This document shows positions 25,296-33,240 of a stretch of 64,000 nucleotides of DNA, piece by piece. Origin of the DNA: Nostocales cyanobacterium HT-58-2 (lineage in GTDB: Bacteria > Cyanobacteriota > Cyanobacteriia > Cyanobacteriales > Nostocaceae); contig CP019636.1 of NCBI GenBank assembly GCA_002163975.1, positions 1,055,001-1,119,000 on the forward strand. Reading direction: 5' to 3'. Within the stretch, counting starts at the first letter, position 1. Every line of letters starts with the position of its first letter. Under the pieces are notes generated by a model, which worked only from the letters and a program-made list of their open reading frames with translations, ran no database searches and was not told where the DNA came from. The position numbers and the translations under genes are program-made.

Positions 25296-25736
25296 ATGCC
25301 CAAAACAGCAAAGTCTATCGACACTTACCGCAAAACTTTTCAAAGCTTTTACGGCAAGCCCGTGACCTTGCTGCAATGGACCCGGTACAGCAGAGAGATG
25401 CTGGAGAGTGGGCTGCCACTAAACACCAAAGGGCTGGAATTATTTGCCAAGTTTAAGCAGCGTTGCCCAAGAGCGGTCCTCAGCAAAGCCGTACTAGAAT
25501 CTCTCAAAGATTTTCAAATCAAACACAGAAATAAGACGGAGTGGTACGGAGCGGAGGTAGAAGCAGCGATTCGCAAACTTCTACCTGCGATCGCGGAGAT
25601 ACAAATCTATCGTGCTTTCTACCGTGCCGGACTTAGCTTTAGGGCGAAACGCATCTATGAACAAAAGCAAGTCTACGACGTAGTTTTTTATGCTTTGATA
25701 TACGGAGGAACAGATGAAAGAACTGGTAGCAAGTGA
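25296..25736 (+). CDS. Hypothetical protein, first gene of the island operon
   Basis: A 146-aa, basic, probably all-helical protein (DTYRKTFQSFYGKPVTLLQW, EVEAAIRKLLPAIAEIQIYR, FRAKRIYEQKQVYDVVFYA). No family recognised. I chose ATG at 25296; an earlier ATG at 25281 adds five residues. Its end overlaps the next gene by 23 nt. It heads a run of tightly packed + strand genes to 30429. Confidence 0.55.
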   Translation: MPKTAKSIDTYRKTFQSFYGKPVTLLQWTRYSREMLESGLPLNTKGLELFAKFKQRCPRAVLSKAVLESLKDFQIKHRNKTEWYGAEVEAAIRKLLPAIAEIQIYRAFYRAGLSFRAKRIYEQKQVYDVVFYALIYGGTDERTGSK

Positions 25737-26331
25737 ATTTACAGCTTTTGCTAAAAGGTTGCAATCAGCACTTAAACGCAAAAATGTATCGGTGAGTTTG
25801 CCAGACATTAAAGATGCGATCGCTCCTCTGATTGCAGCACACGGCAACGAATTGAGTGACGAACTGCAGCAATCGTGTGTGCAGATGCTGTTGGAGAAGT
25901 ATCAACCCGCTACGTTAACACCACCAGAGAGCTTTTCTGATGATGAGCCAACTGCCATTACTTATCAGCAAAAACAGGGAATCATCACTAACCAAGCACA
26001 AGCTTTAGGCATTGAATTGTCCGAGCAGGATGTTATTTACGTTACTGAACAAATCAACAGCAGTGGGGCAACTTTAGACGAAATCATCGCTGAGGTTGAA
26101 AGCGCTCTAACTGCCTTTGCTGAATATAAGCAATCAGAAGGTATTCAAAAAATCCAGCAGATGTTTGAGCGTGTTAACTCCAGGGTAGAGAGTAACAACC
26201 AGGAGGCAAGTGCGGTGATTGCTGACGGATTGCAGAATTTTGGCAAAAAAGTGACGCAATCTCAACAAGATTTTAAAAGCTCAGTCATCAACACTCTCAA
26301 ACACCTTAAAGTACCAAAAGTTTCAGCGTAG
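25714..26331 (+). CDS. Hypothetical helical protein of the island operon
   Basis: A 205-aa protein with no recognised domain. It has several predicted helices, including two EF-hand-unrelated repeats with similar sequence (VSLPDIKDAIAPLI and LSEQDVIYVTEQIN) and a long C-terminal coiled coil (EGIQKIQQMFERVNSRVESN). GGAGGAACAG precedes the ATG. It overlaps the gene before it by 23 nt. Confidence 0.55.
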   Translation: MKELVASEFTAFAKRLQSALKRKNVSVSLPDIKDAIAPLIAAHGNELSDELQQSCVQMLLEKYQPATLTPPESFSDDEPTAITYQQKQGIITNQAQALGIELSEQDVIYVTEQINSSGATLDEIIAEVESALTAFAEYKQSEGIQKIQQMFERVNSRVESNNQEASAVIADGLQNFGKKVTQSQQDFKSSVINTLKHLKVPKVSA

Positions 26332-26374
26332 GGTAGCGCTCATTATTGCTGGTAGTTTGCTGCTATTAACAAGC

Positions 26375-26461
26375 ATGGAGTTTGTAATGCAGTCGGTGGG
26401 CGATCGCGCTAGATTTCAAAATTTTCAAGAAGTCGAAAAATATCATAGAGAAATGAAATGA
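26375..26461 (+). CDS. Short ORF coupled to the next gene; membrane-peptide remnant or microprotein
   Basis: Twenty-eight codons (MEFVMQSVGDRARFQNFQEV...) end in TGA overlapping the ATG of the next gene (ATGA at 26458). The same frame is open upstream to about 26262 and encodes a clear membrane span (RRVALIIAGSLLLLTS) but has no ATG, GTG or good TTG there. The complete microprotein of about 50 residues may use a rare start, or its start was lost. Confidence 0.35.
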   Translation: MEFVMQSVGDRARFQNFQEVEKYHREMK

Positions 26462-26685
26462 ACCACGAATTAGCGATATACATACCAGAAAAAGAAGAAA
26501 AACCACCAATCTTAGATGAGGTTTTAGAAGCTGGTTACATCCTGTGTGACAGCATAGTCACGTGTATGGATGAGTTGAGCGGTGCATCCTCTAGTGAGGA
26601 TGTGCAAGGTAGTCTTGTTCAGTTAGCGAGGTATATATCCAACTATCACAAACGTGTTGCCGAAGCTTTGAAGAGGCAATCATGA
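26458..26685 (+). CDS. Small hypothetical protein of the island operon
   Basis: A 75-aa acidic helical protein (PPILDEVLEAGYILCDSIVT) without a known family. It is coupled on both sides: its start overlaps the short ORF before it, and its end overlaps the next gene by 4 nt (ATGA). Confidence 0.5.
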   Translation: MNHELAIYIPEKEEKPPILDEVLEAGYILCDSIVTCMDELSGASSSEDVQGSLVQLARYISNYHKRVAEALKRQS

Positions 26686-27332
26686 AACTCAAAAATCATC
26701 TAGAAAAACGTGGGCGTCGCATTCAAAAAGCAATGAGTAGAGATTTTGGTATCTCTGCAGAGTTCTTACTCAAGTGTTGCCAAGGTGATACAGCCTCTTT
26801 ACAAGAGCTGGGACAGATGGGCAAAGAGGGTGCTCTTGTTACTAAGTTAATGCCAAAAATCAAGACAGCCGCCCTTAGTACCATTCAAGGTACAGAAGAT
26901 TTAAATGTAGGCATGGCTGAAATTATTCAACAAGCAGCTACGTCTTCTCTGGTAATAGGCAAAGCATCAAGCGATTTGGTGCTTGCCAATCAAAGTTACA
27001 TCAACCAACGCAACGAGATAGTCAGGGGACACAGTTATGCTGTGAAGAAAGAGGCGTTACGACATAGCCAAGCAGTAGACATCATGAAATTAGACGCCTG
27101 GCTAGACAAGCATATGACGATAGTTGACGGAAAGGCTCGTTTGCTTCAATCGTCCAACCGTCTTGAATTGCGGCAGATGGATGCTGACTTAGCATACGAG
27201 GCTAAAGTTGGAGAACACGTGCTCAAATATGGTGATGATTCCAAGGTCGAACTCATCCCCCAGAAAAACTACCTAACCGAAGGTGTTTCTGGGATAATCG
27301 GACGAATCAAAAACGCAATTTTAGGATTTTAG
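26682..27332 (+). CDS. Hypothetical protein of the island operon
   Basis: A 216-aa protein, helical, with a basic start (KLKNHLEKRGRRIQKAMSRD) and a glycine/alanine-containing middle (MGKEGALVTKLMPKIKTAAL). No recognised domain and no membrane span. Translationally coupled to the 75-aa gene upstream. Confidence 0.55.
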   Translation: MKLKNHLEKRGRRIQKAMSRDFGISAEFLLKCCQGDTASLQELGQMGKEGALVTKLMPKIKTAALSTIQGTEDLNVGMAEIIQQAATSSLVIGKASSDLVLANQSYINQRNEIVRGHSYAVKKEALRHSQAVDIMKLDAWLDKHMTIVDGKARLLQSSNRLELRQMDADLAYEAKVGEHVLKYGDDSKVELIPQKNYLTEGVSGIIGRIKNAILGF

Positions 27333-27338
27333 GCAAAA

Positions 27339-27376
27339 TTCCCCTTGGACGGAATGCTGGCATTGTTCCAAGGGGA
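27339..27376. promoter_or_regulatory. Strong intergenic hairpin within the island operon
   Basis: TTCCCCTTGGA (27339-27349) pairs perfectly with TCCAAGGGGAA (27366-27376), with a partly self-complementary loop (GGAATGC/GCATTGTT). It lies between the 216-aa and 192-aa genes, is followed by A-rich sequence and has no T-run, so attenuation or mRNA processing is more likely than clean termination. Confidence 0.45.
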
Positions 27377-27400
27377 AAAGATTAATACGTCGTAAATACT

Positions 27401-27979
27401 ATGCTATCAGAGGAACTAGAACAAGATATTACAGGGGAAGATACCACCACATATGCTGAAGACACGGCACTTCCCAAGGATTTAGCAGAAGCTGTTGCAA
27501 TAGAAAAGCAACGCAGGCAAGAGACGTTAGCAACCAGGAGAAAGATACTCAGCTTTTTTCTAAGCTGGTCGTTTCACGCCACAGGTGTGGCGATCGCTAA
27601 GTGGTGCCTTGTTCTGGGCGGTGGGGCTGCGCTGTGGATGGCAGTAACCCTTTGCTTTACCATCAGCTTTGTCCCTGCAAGTTTTATTGCCTCTGGTATC
27701 AATGTTAACTACACAGAAGGTCGATTAGAGGCAACGAATATGGAAAGACTGGGAGGGATTGTAGTTCAAGTTGGGGCAGCCAGCGTCACCACTTGGCTAG
27801 CAATTAAAGACTATGAATCCTTAAATCGAATGACGCAAGAGACGGTTGCACAAATGTCAGAGGACATCCGGATCATACAGAAGCAATACCCACAAAGCGA
27901 CCCTTGGTTGAGCATTGGGATTGCTGTATTGCTGGTTGTAGGGGGATTTGTTGCAATGCATCTAGTCACAAGGAGGTAA
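27401..27979 (+). CDS. Membrane protein of the island operon
   Basis: A 192-aa protein with about three hydrophobic segments (around residues 63-95, 107-130 and 165-188), an acidic N-terminus and a basic linker (EKQRRQETLATRRK). No known family. It ends 2 nt before the ATPase gene and could form a membrane complex with it. Confidence 0.6.
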   Translation: MLSEELEQDITGEDTTTYAEDTALPKDLAEAVAIEKQRRQETLATRRKILSFFLSWSFHATGVAIAKWCLVLGGGAALWMAVTLCFTISFVPASFIASGINVNYTEGRLEATNMERLGGIVVQVGAASVTTWLAIKDYESLNRMTQETVAQMSEDIRIIQKQYPQSDPWLSIGIAVLLVVGGFVAMHLVTRR

Positions 27980-27981
27980 GA

Positions 27982-29613
27982 ATGTCAAAGGGTGCAGGTG
28001 TGGCTATAGAACTCATCTCAGTTGGAGGGTTGTTTCTAGGTGCGATCGCCTGTACCCTTTCCTCTTTATCGAAGCAGCCTTATGATTTGGTAGAAGTGCG
28101 GTTTTGTCCTCTATCCGCCAATGGGGAAAACACGAAAGAGCAGATAGAACTAGATAAACAGTATTGCTCAATTCCTCGGTTCTTGCTCAAAGAGGACTGG
28201 GATCTGCGAGGTTACTACGGCAGTCGTGTTCCCCTACGAGATGATGTAAGGTTAAAGAATTTTCTACCATCGGATAACCCAAATCAGCACTGGGCGTTAA
28301 CTGGTACAGCTTTATGTTTGGCAACCATTAGCGGCGTGATTGCCGTTAGGAATGAACTACTAAACCGCAAGTATTACCAGTGGGTAGAGGAGATGAAAAC
28401 CGCTGGTTTTGACAAATGGACTGAGGAAAAATCGGTTCGTGACCTAACGGCATTCAAGCGCCAACTGTCCACACAGTTTTGGGCGGATGTCAGCACTGCC
28501 AAGGATAATGAAAGGCGAATCGACTCAGGGCTAACTAATACCGAACGGCTAAATTTAGAGCAACAGCTTGAAGACAATCTGAATATGACCCAGTACGATC
28601 TCATGATTGCTCAACTAAGACGCAAGATAGCAGAGGAAAAACTAGGCGAAACCAAAGCTGATAAAGAGAGCGAAAAGCTGTCTAAAACTAAGGATAAGCC
28701 AGAAAAAGAGGATATTACACAACCATCAACCAACAAAAAACTAGAACTAGAGGAGTCTTACCAGTGGATTTATAAGTTATTGAAACTCCCATTTAGAGTA
28801 CTGAGTGGAGAGCAAGGCAGTGGCAAATCCACACTTGAGCGGTTAATGATCCGATTGCTCAAGGACGATGGTTGGTATGTTGTCGTTGTGAATCCAGAGA
28901 CTAACCCTGCTGTTTGGTCTGGTGTTAAGGTGCTGGCTGATGCAGAGGAAATCAATGATTTCTTCCAACAGTTCCCCGAAACCATCAAAAGCCGCCAGCA
29001 AGAGGCGAGGCAACTCAAGATTGATGAAGATGACTACCTCGACACTATCAGGGATAGGCGTGGGTTAAACGGTAAAGTCGCCGTGTTTTTGATGGAGACG
29101 AACACTTACGAAGTGCATGGTGTTGATGCTCAAATCTGGGCAGATTTCCTCAAGCAGTCGTTGACCAATATTAGAAAGTGGGGTTATACGGTTTGCTTAA
29201 CAGCTCACTCTGACAACCAAACTAGTGTCTCATCTAAGCTCAAGGGATTCTCTGCATTGATTAACTCTGCACCCAGAGTGGACTGTATTTCCAAAGCTGG
29301 TCTCGATGGCGAGGCTGTTTCTAGTGGTAAAGCTTGGCTAAAAATGAAAGGGGTTGATGACAAGGAACCACTAGAAGTTGAGCTTTACCACTACCCAAAA
29401 TCTAAAAACTTTGGTGATGATGAACCATTAGAGCAGGAAGAACCAACCAACGAAGACACGGATTGGGAGGAGGAAATACTGAAGTGGGGGAACAACCTAA
29501 AAAGAAGACCAACGCCAGCGGAAATAAAAACAAAGTTCAAAGAACTAACAAACCTAGAACTAAATCAGGAGGGAGCACAAGACATCTTAAAACTTCTAGT
29601 CTACGACGACTAA
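27982..29613 (+). CDS. Membrane-anchored P-loop ATPase
   Basis: A 543-aa protein with two N-terminal membrane spans (about 5-27 and 95-117), a charged coiled-coil linker (about 130-270) and a RecA-like ATPase domain: Walker A GEQGSGKST, Walker B-like VAVFLMETNTYEV and a sensor-like strand TVCLTAHSDNQ. The layout (two TMs, then ATPase) recalls type IV coupling proteins and FtsK/HerA-like DNA pumps, but sequence similarity is too low to assign it. AGGAGG 7 nt upstream supports the ATG at 27982. The C-terminus (RRPTPAEIKTKFKELTNLEL) may be a small winged-helix. It is the core of the operon and the best clue to its role in DNA movement or maintenance. Confidence 0.7.
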   Translation: MSKGAGVAIELISVGGLFLGAIACTLSSLSKQPYDLVEVRFCPLSANGENTKEQIELDKQYCSIPRFLLKEDWDLRGYYGSRVPLRDDVRLKNFLPSDNPNQHWALTGTALCLATISGVIAVRNELLNRKYYQWVEEMKTAGFDKWTEEKSVRDLTAFKRQLSTQFWADVSTAKDNERRIDSGLTNTERLNLEQQLEDNLNMTQYDLMIAQLRRKIAEEKLGETKADKESEKLSKTKDKPEKEDITQPSTNKKLELEESYQWIYKLLKLPFRVLSGEQGSGKSTLERLMIRLLKDDGWYVVVVNPETNPAVWSGVKVLADAEEINDFFQQFPETIKSRQQEARQLKIDEDDYLDTIRDRRGLNGKVAVFLMETNTYEVHGVDAQIWADFLKQSLTNIRKWGYTVCLTAHSDNQTSVSSKLKGFSALINSAPRVDCISKAGLDGEAVSSGKAWLKMKGVDDKEPLEVELYHYPKSKNFGDDEPLEQEEPTNEDTDWEEEILKWGNNLKRRPTPAEIKTKFKELTNLELNQEGAQDILKLLVYDD

Positions 29614-29942
29614 ATTGGAATGCCCGCTATGGCAGTGAAGCGTCCTACAAAAAACGTTGTGCGATCGCGCACAAACAGCACAAACAAGTTAAAGGGCTAT
29701 GCTGTTGCTGCTTAAAAAAAAAGGCAATGACTCTGCATCATAGCAGCTATGGAAAGCATGAACTAGGAGAGAACTGGTTTCCGCTTTGCAAGAGATGCCA
29801 TACCGCGATCGCTCATTCTCCTGAGAATTGGAAAAAGGATAAAAAAAACCCTGTATGGGGCAACAGAAATACAGCAGAGTTTACTGAACGGCTGAAGCGT
29901 GGATACAAACTTTTGTATGAAGGCATAAATCATGAGAATTAA
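29463..29942 (+). CDS. HNH endonuclease-like protein overlapping the ATPase gene
   Basis: A protein of up to 159 residues. The HNH/zinc pattern is CCCCLKKKAMTLHHSSYG then NWFPLCKRCHTAIAH, which fits phage- and plasmid-type HNH nucleases. No ATG, GTG or TTG exists in frame after the end of the ATPase gene (29613), so translation must begin inside it: TTG at 29463 or GTG at 29484, an overlap of 130-150 nt. The N-terminal about 50 residues are basic and low-complexity. It is followed, with an 11-nt overlap, by the GIY-YIG-like gene. Confidence 0.65.
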   Translation: MGGGNTEVGEQPKKKTNASGNKNKVQRTNKPRTKSGGSTRHLKTSSLRRLNWNARYGSEASYKKRCAIAHKQHKQVKGLCCCCLKKKAMTLHHSSYGKHELGENWFPLCKRCHTAIAHSPENWKKDKKNPVWGNRNTAEFTERLKRGYKLLYEGINHEN

Positions 29943-30429
29943 ACCAATTGATTTGAATAACCTCTTTAAAGAACTAGAAGAATTCCATGACGGCTCTGGC
30001 TATATTTATCTTATGGAGGCTATTGGATTTCATGGCATCCTGCCTGGTTGCTATTTGCGTCGCTGCAAAATAGGATTATCAGAAAATCCACAAAAACGAT
30101 TAGCCCAAATATTAAGCAATCAACCGCCATGTGACATCAAAATAATTAAGAGTATTTATGTCAAAAACATGGCAGGGGTTGAAAGCTTACTACACAAACA
30201 ATTTAAAAACTGTAATGTCAAACTTATAAAAAGTAGGGAGTGGTTTGACCTCAATCCATTACAGTTTTATCAAGTATGTCGGGCTTTTAATTACTACGAA
30301 AAGCCCAATAAATTTAGAATTCCTTTACCTCTAGTCTTGATTGGAATTAGCTTAATTGGATTGCTGATAACCAGTGCAATCAACAATCACTCGCAAGAAG
30401 CAAATCGCAAACAATATGAAATTCATTGA
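29932..30429 (+). CDS. T5orf172/GIY-YIG-like nuclease-fold protein with C-terminal membrane anchor
   Basis: A 165-aa protein. GYIYLMEA, KIGLSENPQKRL, then ESLLHKQFKN and SREWFDL match the T5orf172/MUG113 branch of the GIY-YIG fold (the Tyr pair, Lys-Ile-Gly, Arg and Glu are in order). A hydrophobic segment (about 137-155) near the C-terminus should anchor it in the membrane. It overlaps the HNH gene and the Cys-rich gene at both ends. Confidence 0.65.
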   Translation: MRIKPIDLNNLFKELEEFHDGSGYIYLMEAIGFHGILPGCYLRRCKIGLSENPQKRLAQILSNQPPCDIKIIKSIYVKNMAGVESLLHKQFKNCNVKLIKSREWFDLNPLQFYQVCRAFNYYEKPNKFRIPLPLVLIGISLIGLLITSAINNHSQEANRKQYEIH

Positions 30430-30540
30430 ACAAATTACAGATGGATTAGAGAAGGCAACTATTCTTCTTAGCATTGCCTCAATGTTTGTTGGTGGCGCAG
30501 CTTGGGTTATTGGTGTTTGTGCTAATGGCATTATTGAAAC

Positions 30541-32014
30541 CAATACTTTTCGGTTAAGACCAAAAACAGGTAGATTGAGAGTTATACTCAAAAACGCACA
30601 CAGCTAATGCAACTAGGAGAATTTTCGCTCGTTTCACTTTTAGTAGAATCGGGGGAAGTGCTAAAAGCGATAGAAACAGCAATACCAGGCCAAGCAATTG
30701 AGCAAGTATTAGGACAGACAGATACTAGAGAAACACGAAAACGTAAACTGCCATCACACTTGGTAGTCTGTATGGTGATTGCAATGAGTCTATGGTCATC
30801 GGATTCAATGCGAACTGTGCTGAAAAATCTAGTTCAAGGTTTACGGACACATAGGTTAAAGCTAGGGCAGTATTGGCGAGTACCAAGCCCATCATCAATT
30901 ACAGAAGCAAGGCAGAGATTGGGATGTCGGGTGATGAGTCAGTTATTTCATCGATTGGTACGCCCATTAGCAACTTGCCAAACTCCGGGAGCATTTTTAT
31001 TTGGGCTACGAGTGATGGCAGCAGATGGAACAGTGTTAGATGTTCCCGATACGCCAGCTAATGCAAAAGTTTTTGGATATCCAGGAAGCCCAAAAGGAAC
31101 TAGAGCAGCGTTTCCCAAAATTCGACTGGTGTTATTAATTGAAGCAGGAACACACTTAATCGTAGATGCCTTGATGTGTCCTTATCGTATTGGAGAGCGA
31201 GTCAGGGTAAAGAAACTGCTGCGTTCGGTAACATCAGGAATGTTATTAATGTGGGATAGAGGATTGCATTCTTACCAAATGGTGCAAGTAACCCAAAAAC
31301 AAGGATGTCATTTTTTAGGAAGAGTTCCTGCCAATGTTAAGTTTGTACCAGAACAAATTCTAGACGATGGCTCATATCTTGCCTGGATTTATCCTGATGG
31401 TAAGTCCAAGAAAAAAGGTTTTAGTAAAATTCTGTTACGTGTCATCGAGTACACTATTGACTCAGACACAGAACAAAAAACTTATCGCCTGATTACCAGT
31501 CTGTTAGCTCCTCAACATTACCCTGCTTTAGTCCTAGCGAGTGAATACCATCAACGTTGGGAAGTAGAAAACACAATTGATGAGTTAAAAACCCATCTTA
31601 ATGGTCGCAAAACCCCTATCCGCTCGCTTAATCCGCGTGAAGTTGTTCAGGAAGTTTATGGTTGGCTTTTAGGGCATTGGGCTGTACGTTCTCTCATGTT
31701 CCATGCTTCGCAACAAGCTGGAATATCGCCTCTGCGTTTAGGTTTTACTGGCACTCTCAAAGTTATTCGTGCTGCTATCCCTGAGTTTCAGAATACGCCA
31801 ACTGAACAACTCCCTTTTTTTGGTCATGGTTGATCATGGAGATTTTGGATGAGAAGATTCCGCCTCGGCAGCGCAGAAGCAATCCTCGCCTAGTCAAAAA
31901 AACTCGTTCCAAATTTCCGTCTAAGAAACCTATTCATCGTGGCACTGGTACTCAACGTCAGCTACTTAATTTTTCCATGATCAATACTGCTTAATTATTA
32001 ACCGAAAAGTATTG
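30541..32014 (+). mobile_element. Complete IS4-family insertion sequence
   Basis: The element is bounded by a perfect 17-bp terminal inverted repeat, CAATACTTTTCGGTTAA and its reverse complement, and flanked by a 10-bp direct duplication TTATTGAAAC (30531-30540 and 32015-32024). Length is 1474 bp. Perfect repeats indicate recent insertion. It carries one transposase gene. Confidence 0.92.
30607..31833 (+). CDS. IS4-family transposase
   Basis: A 408-aa DDE transposase: first Asp in VMAADGTVLDVPDT, second in LLMWDRGLHS, and the Tyr/Glu region in RWEVENTIDELKTHL. The reading frame stops at 31833, but just before it a T7 run (31815-31821) allows a -1 shift into a frame open to 31994 that encodes IMEILDEKIPPRQRRSNPR..., the conserved basic tail of this family. 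The annotated stop therefore reflects either a one-base indel in the T run or programmed frameshifting. Confidence 0.88.
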   Translation: MQLGEFSLVSLLVESGEVLKAIETAIPGQAIEQVLGQTDTRETRKRKLPSHLVVCMVIAMSLWSSDSMRTVLKNLVQGLRTHRLKLGQYWRVPSPSSITEARQRLGCRVMSQLFHRLVRPLATCQTPGAFLFGLRVMAADGTVLDVPDTPANAKVFGYPGSPKGTRAAFPKIRLVLLIEAGTHLIVDALMCPYRIGERVRVKKLLRSVTSGMLLMWDRGLHSYQMVQVTQKQGCHFLGRVPANVKFVPEQILDDGSYLAWIYPDGKSKKKGFSKILLRVIEYTIDSDTEQKTYRLITSLLAPQHYPALVLASEYHQRWEVENTIDELKTHLNGRKTPIRSLNPREVVQEVYGWLLGHWAVRSLMFHASQQAGISPLRLGFTGTLKVIRAAIPEFQNTPTEQLPFFGHG

Positions 32015-32273
32015 TTATTGAAACTGGCAAGTCTCTCCAAAGCGATCAAAAAGCCTACCAGCAACTGATCATCCTTGGATCGACTGCCACTGTTGGAGGT
32101 GCGCTCGTCCTCATTGGCAATGCAAGCATCAATTGTCTTCTTCTTCAAGAAGACAGACGAGCAATAAACCAAGCTTATGCTGCGCAAAATCAAAGACCCC
32201 AAACTTGCGAAAATTGCAAGCATTATCATGGAGTTGTTTACAACGGATGTAAATTGGTGTGTGGGATACATCC

Positions 32274-32807
32274 CTATGGTTGTGAGGGTGCAAACTGCCC
32301 AGATTGGGAAGCTTGAACTATCCACCCACGTTCTTTCCCCACTTTCCCTACTCTCAGGAATACAAAATTTCCTCTGACAAAGCGATCGCCCCTCGGCTTT
32401 ATCCCGATCAATTCCGCCACGATAGAGGTAGGCAATATCCATCCTTGCTGGGCAGCCTCACTCAACTCTCGATATGCAGCCAGGGGGGAATCTGCGCTAC
32501 GGGCAAGAGCCAACTTTTCAACCATTCCCGACAACCAATTAATTGTGTCAAATTGGACAATAGTTTCCGTAGATTCTGTCTTTTCCACTCTTTCCAGTTT
32601 GCCGTGGTGGAAATCTCCTATCGTTCCCCCAGCCTTTAAATGAGCATCTAATCTATCCAAAATTTCCAGTTGGTCACTAGAAATCTTTCCACGGATTACT
32701 GGTTTTATTTTTATCCCGTTAAGACGGTCATACACAGATTGTAGGCTACTGAGCCCGTAACGGTCTTGCAAAGCTGCAATTGGAAAGGGGTCAATTATGC
32801 TGTCCAT
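32274..32807 (-). CDS. Hypothetical protein of mobile-element type
   Basis: A 177-aa protein from the ATG at 32807 (MDSIIDPFPIAALQDRYGLS). The N-terminus (LQDRYGLSSLQSVYDRLNGI) looks like a helix-turn-helix and the C-terminal half is a mixed alpha/beta region (PTSIVAELIGIKPRGDRFVR). The frame reaches 32915, but the upstream part lacks conservation features. It converges on the Cys-rich gene with a 43-nt overlap. Similar proteins recur on cyanobacterial plasmids (impression). Confidence 0.5.
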   Translation of the reverse strand: MDSIIDPFPIAALQDRYGLSSLQSVYDRLNGIKIKPVIRGKISSDQLEILDRLDAHLKAGGTIGDFHHGKLERVEKTESTETIVQFDTINWLSGMVEKLALARSADSPLAAYRELSEAAQQGWILPTSIVAELIGIKPRGDRFVRGNFVFLRVGKVGKERGWIVQASQSGQFAPSQP

Positions 32808-32951
32808 GCTTTTCCAGTTTTCCACTGTAAATATAGAAAATTCTACTGGAAGTTTAAACAACAAAAAAGGCGCTCCCAGGTTGCGCCATCGCCACAGTGG
32901 AATAGTTGTTTGCAACTAATTTCTATCACAGAGTTTGCTAGTCGTTTGTGA

Positions 32952-33059
32952 TGTCGCTCCAAAGCAAAAAAAAAGAGGCGCTCTTAATGCCATTATGGTG
33001 TTATACGAAGTTCCATACCCGTTTCTGTACATACATTATTTGTTACCCGTTAGTGCAAG
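32952..33059. other. Short noncoding gap
   Basis: No gene or clear signal seen between the hypothetical gene and the lysozyme scrap. Confidence 0.3.
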
Positions 33060-33240
33060 ATTATATGTGACGAGACTCAAGTAGGCTTCAAAAATAACTC
33101 AGCTTCTGCCTTGCGCCGTCGTCGCAAACCATCCTCGACGTTGCTTCCAGGATTGCAGTACTTGATAAAGATTTCTCTTGCCCTAGACCAATCCCGCGTC
33201 TTAAGCATATTAGTGATGCTGCCGAAGTTGGGCGACTCTT
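33060..33240 (-). pseudogene. C-terminal fragment of a lysozyme gene
   Basis: The minus strand encodes SPNFGSITNMLKTRDWSRAR then EIFIKYCNPGSNVEDGLRRR, almost identical in protein to the end of the lysozyme at 34709-35425. It is cut at the conserved SPNF motif by the right end of the IS200/IS605-type element. Downstream noncoding sequence is also shared with the intact copy, so a diverged duplicate was interrupted here. Confidence 0.7.

Larger units (their letters stand above)
30416..32316 (+). pseudogene. Cys-rich membrane protein gene split by an IS4-family element
   Basis: The 5' part (30416-30540) encodes one membrane span (TILLSIASMFVGGAAWVIGV) up to NGIIET. The 3' part resumes at 32015 and encodes a second span (QLIILGSTATVGGALVLIG), then CENCKHYHG, CGIHPYG and CPDWE before the stop at 32314-32316. 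Removing the IS and one copy of the 10-bp duplication joins the parts exactly in frame to give about 138 residues. It is a paralogue of the 160-aa gene at 24206 and was the last gene of the island operon. Its 3' end overlaps the convergent gene at 32274 by 43 nt. Confidence 0.8.

Noticed and set aside
27904-27981. Upstream start for the P-loop ATPase
   Set aside because: It would overlap the previous membrane-protein gene; the ATG at 27982 has an ideal AGGAGG and begins the first membrane segment.
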